Shown in pieces: positions 1-5,555 of a stretch of 6,462 nt of DNA. The stretch spans positions 1 to 6,462 of the forward strand of contig CAIYXG010000244.1 of NCBI GenBank assembly GCA_903930035.1, given 5' to 3'. The position numbers and the translations under genes are program-made. The notes below the pieces were generated by a model. The model ran no database searches and was not told the DNA's origin. It worked only from the letters and a program-made list of their open reading frames with translations. The DNA comes from an uncultured Actinomycetes bacterium (GTDB lineage: Bacteria > Actinomycetota > Acidimicrobiia > Acidimicrobiales > Microtrichaceae). The first letter of the stretch is position 1; each line of letters starts with the position of its first letter.

Positions 1-89
1 CCGGAGCGCCGCGGCACCGACGCGGCACCGACCGGTGCGTCGCCGACGGAAGCATCGGCGAAGGTCTGGGCGGCGGGCACGTCGAACAC
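1..89 (-). CDS. Start of an unidentified, probably SOS-regulated gene (3' part outside window)
   Basis: Twenty-nine codons are visible from a GTG at 89-87 and the frame is still open at the window edge. The product begins Met-Phe-Asp-Val-Pro-Ala-Ala-Gln-Thr-Phe and then runs into an Ala/Val/Gly/Pro-rich stretch ending Arg-Arg-Ser. Third codon positions are almost all G or C, as in the other genes here. The start was chosen because a TATCAT -10 element lies exactly 7 nt upstream, the leaderless geometry seen at four other genes in this window; a second GTG at 80-78 is an alternative. A perfect LexA-type palindrome covers the first codons, so DNA-damage control is inferred. I do not recognise the family: the visible N-terminus does not look like LexA, RecA, DinB, ImuB or DnaE2. 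The reading frame could also be a chance opening. Confidence 0.45.
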   Translation of the reverse strand, partial: MFDVPAAQTFADASVGDAPVGAASVPRRS

Positions 90-97
90 GTGTTCGA
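82..97. promoter_or_regulatory. LexA/SOS-box-type operator, perfect 16-bp palindrome
   Basis: TCGAACACGTGTTCGA is identical to its own reverse complement. It fits the published mycobacterial SOS-box consensus TCGAAC-N4-GTTCGA, related to the Bacillus Cheo box, at every fixed position. It overlaps the last base of the TATCAT -10 element and covers the presumed transcription start and first three codons of the leftward gene. A bound repressor there would block transcription. The CACGTG centre could in principle serve another palindrome-binding regulator, but the match and the position both favour LexA. Confidence 0.8.
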
Positions 98-125
98 TGA
101 TACGCCACCATGTGACACGTAGCAA
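97..125 (-). promoter_or_regulatory. Promoter of the leftward SOS-type gene (-35 TTGCTA, -10 TATCAT)
   Basis: Read on the minus strand, TTGCTA (125-120, 4 of 6 matches to TTGACA) is followed by a 17-nt spacer and TATCAT (102-97, 5 of 6 matches to TATAAT). Seven nt later comes a GTG start codon. This is the best sigma-70-type promoter in the window. An A/T-rich tract lies directly upstream, as an UP element would. Confidence 0.65.
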
Positions 126-165
126 CAGCAAATAGCAGAAAAACATAGAAAAGAACGCTCATGCG
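103..165. other. A/T-rich island in a very GC-rich background
   Basis: The stretch between the acyl-CoA synthetase and the leftward gene is much richer in A and T than anything else here, with runs such as AGAAAAACATAGAAAAG on the plus strand. On the minus strand it is T-rich and sits just upstream of, and across, the -35 of the SOS-type promoter, so it can act as an UP-like element. A short 4-bp stem (ACGC-ATGA-GCGT) precedes the T-rich tract on the minus strand, so weak intrinsic termination after the acyl-CoA synthetase is a second possible role. The rest of the gap up to 281 shows nothing I can name. Confidence 0.4.
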
Positions 166-281
166 TCGCGACCAAACTCCCACCAGCCGGACGCCCACCC
201 GCGCAGGGCACGACAGGGACGACCTTGAAGGACCGCCCGACGCGCCACGCACCGGGCCCGCAGACAGACGGACGGGTGCTC

Positions 282-1778
282 CTAGCGCAGGATGCGACGC
301 AGGATCTTGCCGCCCAGGCCCCGGGGCAGCTCGTCGACGAACCACACCTTGTTGGGGCACTTGTAGCGGGCCAGCCGCTCGGCGCAGAACGCGATGACGT
401 CCTCCTCCTCGATGGAGGAACCCTCACGCACCACGACGTAGGCCTTGACCGCCTCGCCGGTGTACGGGTGCGGCACGCCCACCACCGCGCAGGCCTCGAC
501 GGCCGGGTGCTGGTTGACGACCTCTTCGACCTCGGCCGGGTAGACGTTGAAGCCCGACACGATGACCAGGTCCTTGGCGCGGTCGACGATGAACAGGAAG
601 CCGGCGTCGTCGACCACGGCGACGTCGCCGGTCCGGAGCCAGCCGTCCGGGGTGATGACCCGGGCGGTGGCCTCGGGGTCCTCCCAGTAGCCGGAGAACA
701 CGTTGGGGCCGCGCACCCAGAGCTCGCCGGCGTCACCCACGAGCACGTCGGAGCCGTCGGCGTCCACGATGCGCAGCTCGATGCCCGGCAGCGGGATGCC
801 GACCGACCCGGCCGGGGCCTCGGTGCCCGACGGCGAGCAGACCACCGGCGCGGCCTCGGTCAGTCCGTAGCCCTCTTCCAGGTGGAGCCCGTACTTGGAC
901 TCGATCGCGGTCGCCACCTCGGTCGGCAGCTTGGCGGCACCGGACACCGCCCGGCGCACCGTGGCGAAGGCCTCGGGCCCGACGCCGGGCAGGCCCGCCC
1001 ACGCGGCCCACATCGTGGGCGGCCCGGAGATGGTGGTGACCTTGTGGAGCTCGATGGTCTCGATGGCCGAGACCGGGTCGAACCGCTCCACCAGCACCAC
1101 GGCCGCACCGACGGCGAGGCTGACCCCGAGCATGACGTTGAGGCCGAAGATGTGGAACATCGGCAGGATGCCCAGGGCGACGTCGTCCGGGCCCTGCAGG
1201 CCGTCGGCCGACGCCAGCACCTGACGGATGTTGGCGAAGAGGCTCCCGTGGCTGAGCACGGCCGCGCGCGGCGCCCCGGCGGTGCCCGACGTGAAGATCA
1301 GGACGGCCGGGTCGGCGGGGTCCCGGTCGACGATCGGGGTGGGCGCGGTGCCCAGCAGGTCGTCGAGGTGGAGGCCGCCGCTCCCGTCCGGCTCGAACCC
1401 GGCACCGATGACGAACTCGAGCGACGGGACCGCGGACCGGTCGATGCAGTCGCAGGCCTCGCGGGCCGTCGGACCGACCACCACCGCACGGGCGCCGATC
1501 TGTCGCAACTCGTGCTCGATGGCGGCCTGCGGGTTGGTCGGGTTCATGGGCACGGCCACCAGGCCCGCCCCGACCGCCGCCAGGTACGACACGACGAAGT
1601 ACCAGTTGTTGCCGGCCAGGATCGCCACCCGGTCGCCAGTCTCCAGGCCCAGCCCGGTGAACCCGCCGCGCAACGCGCCGACCTGCTCGCGCAGCGTCGC
1701 GTAGTCGGTCGCCTGGCCCCGGCTGATGAGCGCCCTGGCCTCGCCCGGATGGGACTCGATGATGCTTGCGAGGTTCAC
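282..1778 (-). CDS. Acyl-CoA synthetase (AMP-forming), ANL superfamily
   Basis: This 498-residue enzyme should activate a carboxylic acid with ATP to an acyl-adenylate and transfer it to coenzyme A in the cytoplasm. The family hallmarks occur in order. The nucleotide-binding loop is at 161-177 (FTSGTAGAPR, with Arg171 where Lys is more usual). The A5 motif EGYGLTEAAP is at 302-311. WLRTGD is at 380-385, with the ribose-binding Asp385. The hinge DRAKDLVIVSGFNVYPAEVE is at 399-418. The C-terminal GGKILRR carries the catalytic Lys491. Length is normal to slightly short for the family, with no targeting signal. The start is GTG at 1778, because a TAGCGT element lies 8 nt upstream and the protein begins at the usual point. 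The hinge sequence resembles fatty-acid and medium-chain enzymes, but chain length and substrate cannot be read from sequence, so I give no gene symbol. Neighbours offer no pathway context. Confidence 0.93.
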   Translation of the reverse strand: MNLASIIESHPGEARALISRGQATDYATLREQVGALRGGFTGLGLETGDRVAILAGNNWYFVVSYLAAVGAGLVAVPMNPTNPQAAIEHELRQIGARAVVVGPTAREACDCIDRSAVPSLEFVIGAGFEPDGSGGLHLDDLLGTAPTPIVDRDPADPAVLIFTSGTAGAPRAAVLSHGSLFANIRQVLASADGLQGPDDVALGILPMFHIFGLNVMLGVSLAVGAAVVLVERFDPVSAIETIELHKVTTISGPPTMWAAWAGLPGVGPEAFATVRRAVSGAAKLPTEVATAIESKYGLHLEEGYGLTEAAPVVCSPSGTEAPAGSVGIPLPGIELRIVDADGSDVLVGDAGELWVRGPNVFSGYWEDPEATARVITPDGWLRTGDVAVVDDAGFLFIVDRAKDLVIVSGFNVYPAEVEEVVNQHPAVEACAVVGVPHPYTGEAVKAYVVVREGSSIEEEDVIAFCAERLARYKCPNKVWFVDELPRGLGGKILRRILR

Positions 1779-1786
1779 CGGCCCAG

Positions 1787-1792
1787 ACGCTA
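1787..1792 (-). promoter_or_regulatory. -10 element (TAGCGT) for the acyl-CoA synthetase gene
   Basis: TAGCGT matches the actinobacterial TANNNT pattern and ends 8 nt before the GTG start. That puts the expected transcription start at or within a base or two of the start codon. No Shine-Dalgarno-like sequence competes for this role, and no clear -35 is seen. Confidence 0.5.
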
Positions 1793-1799
1793 GCCGTCC

Positions 1800-1814
1800 C
1801 GTCGCGCCGCGACG
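1800..1814 (-). terminator. GC hairpin between membrane peptide gene and acyl-CoA synthetase
   Basis: Perfect 6-bp arms CGTCGC and GCGACG flank a 3-nt loop. The hairpin follows the peptide stop by about 37 nt and ends 7 bp before the next -10 element. No T-run follows, so it is not a classical intrinsic terminator. Short GC hairpins also arise easily by chance in DNA of this composition. Confidence 0.25.
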
Positions 1815-1851
1815 CCAGCCGCAGCCCTGCGGGCCGTGCGGTCCCGGGCGG

Positions 1852-1941
1852 CTACTTGGCCAGGAGGACGAGCTGCGAGAACGCTGCGCCCACGATCACC
1901 AGGAGCAGCACCACCACCATCACCGTGGTCTTCCGTCTCAT
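1852..1941 (-). CDS. Small single-pass membrane peptide, 29 residues, unknown function
   Basis: The product starts Met-Arg-Arg-Lys, continues as an unbroken hydrophobic helix of roughly residues 6-28 (VMVVVLLLVIVGAAF in its core) and ends Ala-Lys. Positive N-terminal residues suggest the N-terminus stays in the cytoplasm. It is probably real for two reasons. Its ATG overlaps the TGA of the upstream SAM hydrolase-like gene as ATGA, typical of translational coupling. A perfect AGGAGG sits 7 nt before the ATG, the best Shine-Dalgarno sequence in the window. No family is recognised. It could be an assembly factor or membrane anchor for a partner protein, a stress-type small membrane peptide, or a holin/toxin-like peptide; nothing visible separates these. 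A longer open frame continues upstream of this ATG, but it is antiphase to the conserved SAM hydrolase and is rejected. Confidence 0.7.
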   Translation of the reverse strand: MRRKTTVMVVVLLLVIVGAAFSQLVLLAK

Positions 1942-2861
1942 GCCTGCTCCTCCTCTGCGCGGCCCGTGGGGCGGTCCACGGCGCTGCCACCGGCGGCGGG
2001 CCGTCCGAGCGTGACGGCCGTGGTCACCCCCGGGGACTGGTCGTCGTCGACCGGGACCAGCGTGACGGCGTCGCCTGCGGCGAGCCGCAGCTGCTCCGAC
2101 GCCGGGAACCGGTTGGCCACGACCGAGAGCATCCCGTAGGCGTCGAGCACCAGCCCGACCTCGCCCGTCCCGAGCTGGTCGGCGCCCCCGACCCGGCCGA
2201 CGCTCCCGGCACGGCGCTCCTCGGTGCCCGCCAGCAGCTCGAACCGTCGGCCCAGCTCGAACAGCTCGTCGGGGTCCACGTTGAGCTGGACGTTGCCGAA
2301 CCGGTCGACCCACAGCACCTCGCCCAGGACCTTGCCGTCCTCGAACCGGGTGAGGGGGAAGGTGGCGGGCATGAGCCCGGCCGGGTCGGCCTCCTCGCCC
2401 AGCTCCTCGAGCGGGACGCCGGCGCACAGGTGCGCGGCCGCCGGGGCCAGGACGTCACGGCCCTCCGAGCGGGCGGCACCCGTCGGCAGGAAGAACTCCT
2501 CGTTGGTCAGCCGGACGGCGCGGTCCGCGCCGCCGACCATGGCGACGGCCGGCGCGAGCACGCCGTTGTCGGGGCCCACCAGGACGGTCGCGCCCCCGCC
2601 CACCTCGACCGCGACAGAGGGCCGGGGTGACGGCACCACGGTGTCGACCGAGACGAGCACCACGCCGGCGCACAGGTACTGGGCGGCCCGGGCGAGGGCC
2701 AGCCCCCCGGCGCGCACGTCGTGCGGGTCGATCTCGTGGGTGACGTCGACGACGTGGGTGCCCGGCGCGAAGTGGCGGACCACGGAGTGCACCAGGCCGA
2801 CGAACTCGTCGGTGCGGCCGTGGTCCGAAAGGAAGGAGATGGTGTCGTACCGGGAGGTCAT
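1938..2861 (-). CDS. SAM hydroxide adenosyltransferase-like protein (DUF62, chlorinase/fluorinase superfamily)
   Basis: This 307-residue protein belongs to the family that splits S-adenosylmethionine into adenosine and methionine with water, and whose rare members use chloride or fluoride. Landmarks in order are FLSDHG (10-15, Asp13 for the ribose), VVDVTHEIDPHDVRAGG (37-53), VGPDNGVLAPA (95-105), EGRDVLAPAAAHLCAGVP (133-150) and WVDRFGNVQLN (184-194). A C-terminal beta domain ends near residue 270, and a poorly conserved tail of about 35 residues follows. In canonical hydrolases an Asp-Arg-His triad is catalytic. Here Asp73 and Arg80 keep the usual seven-residue spacing, but the usual PGVG loop reads TVVPSP, and the His before GRD is Glu133. 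Halogenase activity is therefore not supported, and hydrolase activity is likely but not assured. ATG was chosen because TACGTT lies 9 nt upstream. The stop overlaps the membrane peptide start. Confidence 0.88.
   Translation of the reverse strand: MTSRYDTISFLSDHGRTDEFVGLVHSVVRHFAPGTHVVDVTHEIDPHDVRAGGLALARAAQYLCAGVVLVSVDTVVPSPRPSVAVEVGGGATVLVGPDNGVLAPAVAMVGGADRAVRLTNEEFFLPTGAARSEGRDVLAPAAAHLCAGVPLEELGEEADPAGLMPATFPLTRFEDGKVLGEVLWVDRFGNVQLNVDPDELFELGRRFELLAGTEERRAGSVGRVGGADQLGTGEVGLVLDAYGMLSVVANRFPASEQLRLAAGDAVTLVPVDDDQSPGVTTAVTLGRPAAGGSAVDRPTGRAEEEQA
1949..1954 (-). promoter_or_regulatory. Strong ribosome binding site (AGGAGG) for the membrane peptide
   Basis: AGGAGG lies inside the 3' end of the SAM hydrolase-like gene, 7 nt before the peptide's ATG. 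It decides in favour of a real 29-residue gene and contrasts with the starts that have no Shine-Dalgarno sequence elsewhere in the window. Confidence 0.7.
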
Positions 2862-2870
2862 GACGGGTCG

Positions 2871-2876
2871 AACGTA
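2871..2876 (-). promoter_or_regulatory. -10 element (TACGTT) for the SAM hydrolase-like gene
   Basis: GGTACGTT lies in the 40-bp gap after proC and ends 9 nt before the ATG. It shares the GGTA core and geometry with the elements before proC and the XRE regulator gene. A short inverted repeat (GCGGG-2 nt-CCCGC, 2888-2899) is just upstream. No -35 is evident. Confidence 0.5.
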
Positions 2877-2901
2877 CCGCGGGAGGTGCGGGCACCCGCC
2901 A

Positions 2902-3690
2902 TCAGGCGCCGAGCTCGCGCGACCGGTCCGTGGCGGCCTGCACGGCCTGGGCCACGACGTCGCGCAGGCCCAGCTCCTCGAACCGGCGGACGGCCGCCTC
3001 GGTCGTGCCGTTGGGGGAGGTCACCGCAGCGCGGAGCTCCTCGGGCGTGCCCTGGCCGTCCGCCAGCAGCGCGGCGGCGCCGACCACGGTCTGCACGGCG
3101 AGCTCGGCCGACAGGTCCGGCGGCAGGCCGGCCGCCACGCCGGCGTCGCGCAGCGCCTCTGCGAACAGGAAGACGTAGGCCGGACCGGAGCCCGAGACCC
3201 CGGTGACCGCGTCGAGCTGGTCCTCGGGGACCTCGACGACCAGGCCCACGGCGCCCAGCACCGTGCGGGCCCAGTCCAGGTCGTCGGCGGTGGCGTTGGT
3301 CCCGGCCGCGACGGCCGACGCGCCCTGGCCGACCAGGGCCGGCGTGTTGGGCATGCACCGCACGACCGGCAGGTCGGTGCCGGCGGCGGCCTCGAGGGTC
3401 GCCGTGGTCACGCCGGCGGCGATGGAGAGCACCCGCTGTGCGCCGGCGGCCACCGCGGCGGCGACGGCGTCGGCCGCGCCGGCCGGCTTGGTGGCGACGA
3501 CGACGTCGGCCGCCTCGACCGGCTCGGCGGAGAGGGCCACGCCGGGGAACCGGGACGCCAGCTCGTCGCGACGGTCGGCCGCGACCTCGACGACGACCAC
3601 TTCGGCCACGGCGACGACACCGGCGGCGAGCAGTCCCGACAGCAGGGCCTCGCCCATGCGGCCGCCACCGACGATCTCCAGGGCAAACAT
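2902..3690 (-). CDS. proC: Pyrroline-5-carboxylate reductase
   Basis: ProC reduces 1-pyrroline-5-carboxylate to L-proline with NAD(P)H, the last step of proline synthesis, in the cytoplasm. The 262-residue protein has the normal family length. An N-terminal Rossmann fold starts with VGGGRMGEALL (7-17). ATKPAGA (66-72) stands where the family has its VKP motif. RCMPNTPALVGQGASA (111-126) follows. The C-terminal dimerisation domain carries the ProC signature AVTGVSGSGPAYVFLFAEAL (161-180) and LRAAVTSPNGTTEAA (219-233), where SPGGTT is the common form. ATG at 3690 places the Rossmann glycines at the usual distance from the start. TACGCT lies 7 nt upstream and there is no Shine-Dalgarno sequence, which points to a leaderless message. 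A large inverted repeat covers the -35 region. Its neighbours share no pathway with it. Confidence 0.97.
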   Translation of the reverse strand: MFALEIVGGGRMGEALLSGLLAAGVVAVAEVVVVEVAADRRDELASRFPGVALSAEPVEAADVVVATKPAGAADAVAAAVAAGAQRVLSIAAGVTTATLEAAAGTDLPVVRCMPNTPALVGQGASAVAAGTNATADDLDWARTVLGAVGLVVEVPEDQLDAVTGVSGSGPAYVFLFAEALRDAGVAAGLPPDLSAELAVQTVVGAAALLADGQGTPEELRAAVTSPNGTTEAAVRRFEELGLRDVVAQAVQAATDRSRELGA

Positions 3691-3697
3691 GGGCCAG

Positions 3698-3703
3698 AGC
3701 GTA
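3698..3703 (-). promoter_or_regulatory. -10 element (TACGCT) for proC
   Basis: GGTACGCT ends 7 nt before the ATG, so transcription would begin at the start codon. No -35 match at a normal spacing is seen. The place where a -35 would fall lies inside a perfect 12-bp inverted repeat. Confidence 0.5.
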
Positions 3704-3710
3704 CCGGGGG

Positions 3711-3749
3711 GCCGGTGGCCGGCCGCTTCCCCAAGGACCGGCCACCGGC
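3711..3749. repeat. Inverted repeat with perfect 12-bp arms upstream of proC
   Basis: The arms GCCGGTGGCCGG (3711-3722) and CCGGCCACCGGC (3738-3749) are exact reverse complements separated by 15 bp. The element ends 7 bp before the proC -10 and so overlaps the -35 region. It could be an operator, or an RNA hairpin ending the mshA-ybjN transcript. No T-run follows on either strand, which weakens the terminator reading. Confidence 0.6.
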
Positions 3750-3785
3750 AGGTCGCACCGTACGGGCGGGCCGGCCGCAGGTCAT

Positions 3786-3801
3786 CGGGGACGCCTCCCC
3801 G
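3786..3801 (-). terminator. GC hairpin between ybjN-like gene and proC
   Basis: Perfect 6-bp arms CGGGGA and TCCCCG enclose a GGCG tetraloop on the minus strand. It lies about 37 nt past the YbjN stop and lacks a T-run. It is one of three hairpins in this 148-bp gap, so some role in ending the upstream transcript is plausible. Confidence 0.25.
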
Positions 3802-3818
3802 GTGCGCGTGGGACGGGG

Positions 3819-3833
3819 GCCCGGACGCCGGGC
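3819..3833 (-). terminator. GC hairpin 5 nt after the YbjN stop codon
   Basis: Perfect 6-bp arms GCCCGG and CCGGGC flank a 3-nt loop, immediately downstream of the stop. Position fits a terminator or a 3'-end stabilising stem for the XRE-mshA-ybjN transcript. There is no T-run, so intrinsic termination of the classical kind is unlikely. Confidence 0.35.
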
Positions 3834-3838
3834 GGGCG

Positions 3839-4312
3839 TCAGTCCACGAAGCGGGAGGCGAAGCCGATGCGCATCGCCGGGCGGAACGACTGCTCCACGA
3901 CCTCGTAGAACGACCCGAGCAGCCAGTCGAGCTCGTCGTCGTCCACCCAGTCGAGCGGCACGGCGGCCTGCAGGTAGACGGCGTCCTCGAGGCCGATGAC
4001 GAACCCCATCCCGCGCAGCTTGGCGCTGCGGCGCAGGAGGTACTCGTAGCACTGGGCGACGTTCTCCTCGGGGGCGGGCATGAGGTAGGTCTCGACCATG
4101 AGCGAGCGCTGGCGGACCTGGAACCAGACCGCCGAGACGGCCTTCTCCTCGCCGAGCAGGCGCGCCACCCACCGGACCGTGTCGGTCGAGGTGTCGAGCT
4201 CGACCGAGTCGACGGCGGGGTTCTCGGCCACCTGCACGTGGAGCCACTCGCCGACCTTGGCCTCGACGGCCTGGCGCAGCTCGGGCGACGGCGGGGTGTG
4301 GCGGTCGGTCAC
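3839..4312 (-). CDS. YbjN-domain protein, probable partner gene of mshA
   Basis: This 157-residue protein resembles the actinobacterial YbjN family (sensory-transduction-regulator-like fold). The molecular function of these proteins is not established. Visible features are an N-terminal helix rich in Glu and Val, a strand pair around VRWVARLLGEEKAVSAVWFQVRQ (46-68), the family-like segment LMVETYLMPAPEENVAQCYE (71-90), the YLLRRSAKLRGMGFVIGLED strand-helix region (91-110) and a C-terminal helix. There is no signal peptide or membrane segment. The start is GTG at 4312: it overlaps the mshA stop as GTGA, and GGAG lies 5 nt upstream. Longer in-frame starts would run through mshA and are rejected. 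In mycobacteria a related gene directly follows mshA (Rv0487 after Rv0486, from memory), so a conserved link with mycothiol synthesis is inferred. Confidence 0.85.
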   Translation of the reverse strand: MTDRHTPPSPELRQAVEAKVGEWLHVQVAENPAVDSVELDTSTDTVRWVARLLGEEKAVSAVWFQVRQRSLMVETYLMPAPEENVAQCYEYLLRRSAKLRGMGFVIGLEDAVYLQAAVPLDWVDDDELDWLLGSFYEVVEQSFRPAMRIGFASRFVD

Positions 4313-5517
4313 CGGCACTCCAGGAGCGTCCGGACCCGGAGGTCGTCGTAGAGGCGGCGGAGACGGCCGGCGGTCGTGGGCCACGAGAAGGTGTCGGCCC
4401 GCCGCGCCGCGTCGGCACCCATGCGTGCGGCCAGCTCGGACGAGGCCAGCAGCTGGTCCACCCGGGCGGCGAACTCGGCCGGGTCGCGGTCCTCCACCAG
4501 GAACCCGGTGCGGCCGTGCTCCACGAGCGAGCGCAGCCCCCCGACCGCCGCGGCCACGACCGGCACGCCGCACGCCGCGGCCTCGAGCGCGACCAGCCCG
4601 AACGACTCGGACCGGCTGGGGACCAGGACCACGTCGGCGGCCCGGTACCAGGTAGAGAGCTGGTGGTGCGGCTGCGGCGGACGGAAGTCCACGCGGCCGG
4701 TCAGGCCCAGGTCGGACACGAGCTGCTGGATGCGGGCCAGCTCGGGCGGGCCCTCGACGCCGCTCGCGCCCCCGACCACCACGAGCCGCAGGCCGGGCGT
4801 GGTCGACGCAGCCACGGCGCGCACGGCGACCTCGAGCCCCTTGAGCGGCTGGATGCGGCCGACGAACAGGGCCGTGGGCGCCTCGTCCAGGCCGAGCGCG
4901 GTGCGGGCGCCGTGGCGCGGCCCCGGCGAGAAGAACGCATGGTCCACGCCGGGCGGCACCAGCTCGATGCGCTCGGGCGGCGCGGCGTAGTGGGCGACCA
5001 GCTGCTCGGCCTCGACCGGGTTGGACGCACAGATGGTGTCGCAGCAGCCGATGACGTCGGCCTCGGCGACGGCGCGGGCGAGCGGCTCGGCGTCGCCGGC
5101 CTCGGCCTTCACGCGGGCCAGCGTGTGGAAGGTGGCGACGAGCGGCAGGTCGAGCTGGTGCTTCAGCCGGTGGGCGGCCACCGCCGAGAGCCAGTAGTTG
5201 GCGTGCAGCACGTCGGCGGGCCGGTCGGCCAGGTGGCGGGCCACGCCGTCGGCGAACTCGTCGACGACCGACGGCAGGTCCTCCTTGGGCAGGTCCACCG
5301 GGCCGGCGTCGACGTGGACGACCTCCAGCCCCGGCTCGACCTGCACGCGCCCGGGCAGGTCCTCGGCGTAGCGACGGACGAACACCCGGACGTCCACACC
5401 GGCCTGGGCCAGGGACGCGGCCAGCTCACGCACGTACACGTTCATGCCACCGGCGTCGCCGCTGCCCGGCTGGGTCAACGGGGACGTGTGGAGCGAGAGG
5501 ACGGCGACGTCGGCCAC
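4309..5517 (-). CDS. mshA: D-inositol-3-phosphate glycosyltransferase, mycothiol synthesis
   Basis: MshA transfers N-acetylglucosamine from UDP-GlcNAc to 1D-myo-inositol 3-phosphate, the first committed step of mycothiol, the actinobacterial low-molecular-weight thiol. The 402-residue protein has GT4/GT-B architecture and the usual length. The MshA-specific N-terminus HTSPLTQPGSGDAGGMNVY covers residues 10-28. Inositol-phosphate-site segments include LPKEDLP (76-82), ANYWLS (106-111) and FHTLARVK (130-137). The sugar-nucleotide half has PPGVDHAFF (188-196), FVGRIQPLKGLE (218-229, with Arg221 and Lys226) and PSRSESFGLVALEA (300-313, with Glu304 and Glu312). The region 157-170 (GCCDTICASNPVEA) differs from the more usual ANT-type wording. 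GTG at 5517 is the only start that keeps the HTSP motif at its normal depth, and its Shine-Dalgarno is weak (AGGG, about 10 nt upstream). It sits 38 nt after the XRE gene and probably shares its transcript. The MshB-D steps are not in the window. Confidence 0.93.
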   Translation of the reverse strand: MADVAVLSLHTSPLTQPGSGDAGGMNVYVRELAASLAQAGVDVRVFVRRYAEDLPGRVQVEPGLEVVHVDAGPVDLPKEDLPSVVDEFADGVARHLADRPADVLHANYWLSAVAAHRLKHQLDLPLVATFHTLARVKAEAGDAEPLARAVAEADVIGCCDTICASNPVEAEQLVAHYAAPPERIELVPPGVDHAFFSPGPRHGARTALGLDEAPTALFVGRIQPLKGLEVAVRAVAASTTPGLRLVVVGGASGVEGPPELARIQQLVSDLGLTGRVDFRPPQPHHQLSTWYRAADVVLVPSRSESFGLVALEAAACGVPVVAAAVGGLRSLVEHGRTGFLVEDRDPAEFAARVDQLLASSELAARMGADAARRADTFSWPTTAGRLRRLYDDLRVRTLLECR

Positions 5518-5538
5518 GGCTTCGTCAATCCCTGCGTG

Positions 5539-5555
5539 CCGGGGAAGATTCCCGG
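5539..5555. repeat. Imperfect palindrome in the XRE-mshA gap
   Basis: CCGGGGAAGATTCCCGG has near-symmetric arms with one unpaired base and begins at the base next to the XRE stop codon. It could be an operator, an RNA stem modulating mshA translation, or chance. It lacks a following T-run. Confidence 0.35.

Noticed and set aside
10..31. Two tandem copies of an 11-bp unit (CGCGGCACCGA)
   Set aside because: It is only two copies, of a length not divisible by three, inside an Ala/Val/Gly-rich coding start. Compositional chance is enough to explain it.
161..397. 78-codon plus-strand frame starting in the A/T-rich gap
   Set aside because: It overlaps the 3' end of the acyl-CoA synthetase, is Arg/Pro/Thr-rich without family features, and has no convincing promoter or ribosome site.
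225..1793. 522-codon open frame on the plus strand
   Set aside because: It is antisense to an acyl-CoA synthetase with all family motifs. Its translation is Arg/Gly/Asp/His-rich low-complexity sequence, as expected from a shadow frame in GC-rich DNA.
1852..2427. 191-codon minus-strand frame containing the membrane peptide
   Set aside because: Only the last 29 codons are plausible; the rest is an Arg/Ala-rich shadow of the SAM hydrolase-like gene. The AGGAGG and ATGA overlap define the internal start.
1938..2861. Chlorinase or fluorinase activity for the DUF62 protein
   Set aside because: The Asp and Arg of the hydrolase triad are kept, and the Tyr/Thr residues that replace them in fluorinase are absent. 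There is also no secondary-metabolite context.
2224..3999. 591-codon open frame on the plus strand
   Set aside because: It runs antisense across the SAM hydrolase-like gene, proC and part of the YbjN gene, has no recognisable motif, and exists because stop codons are rare in the opposite frame of GC-rich genes.
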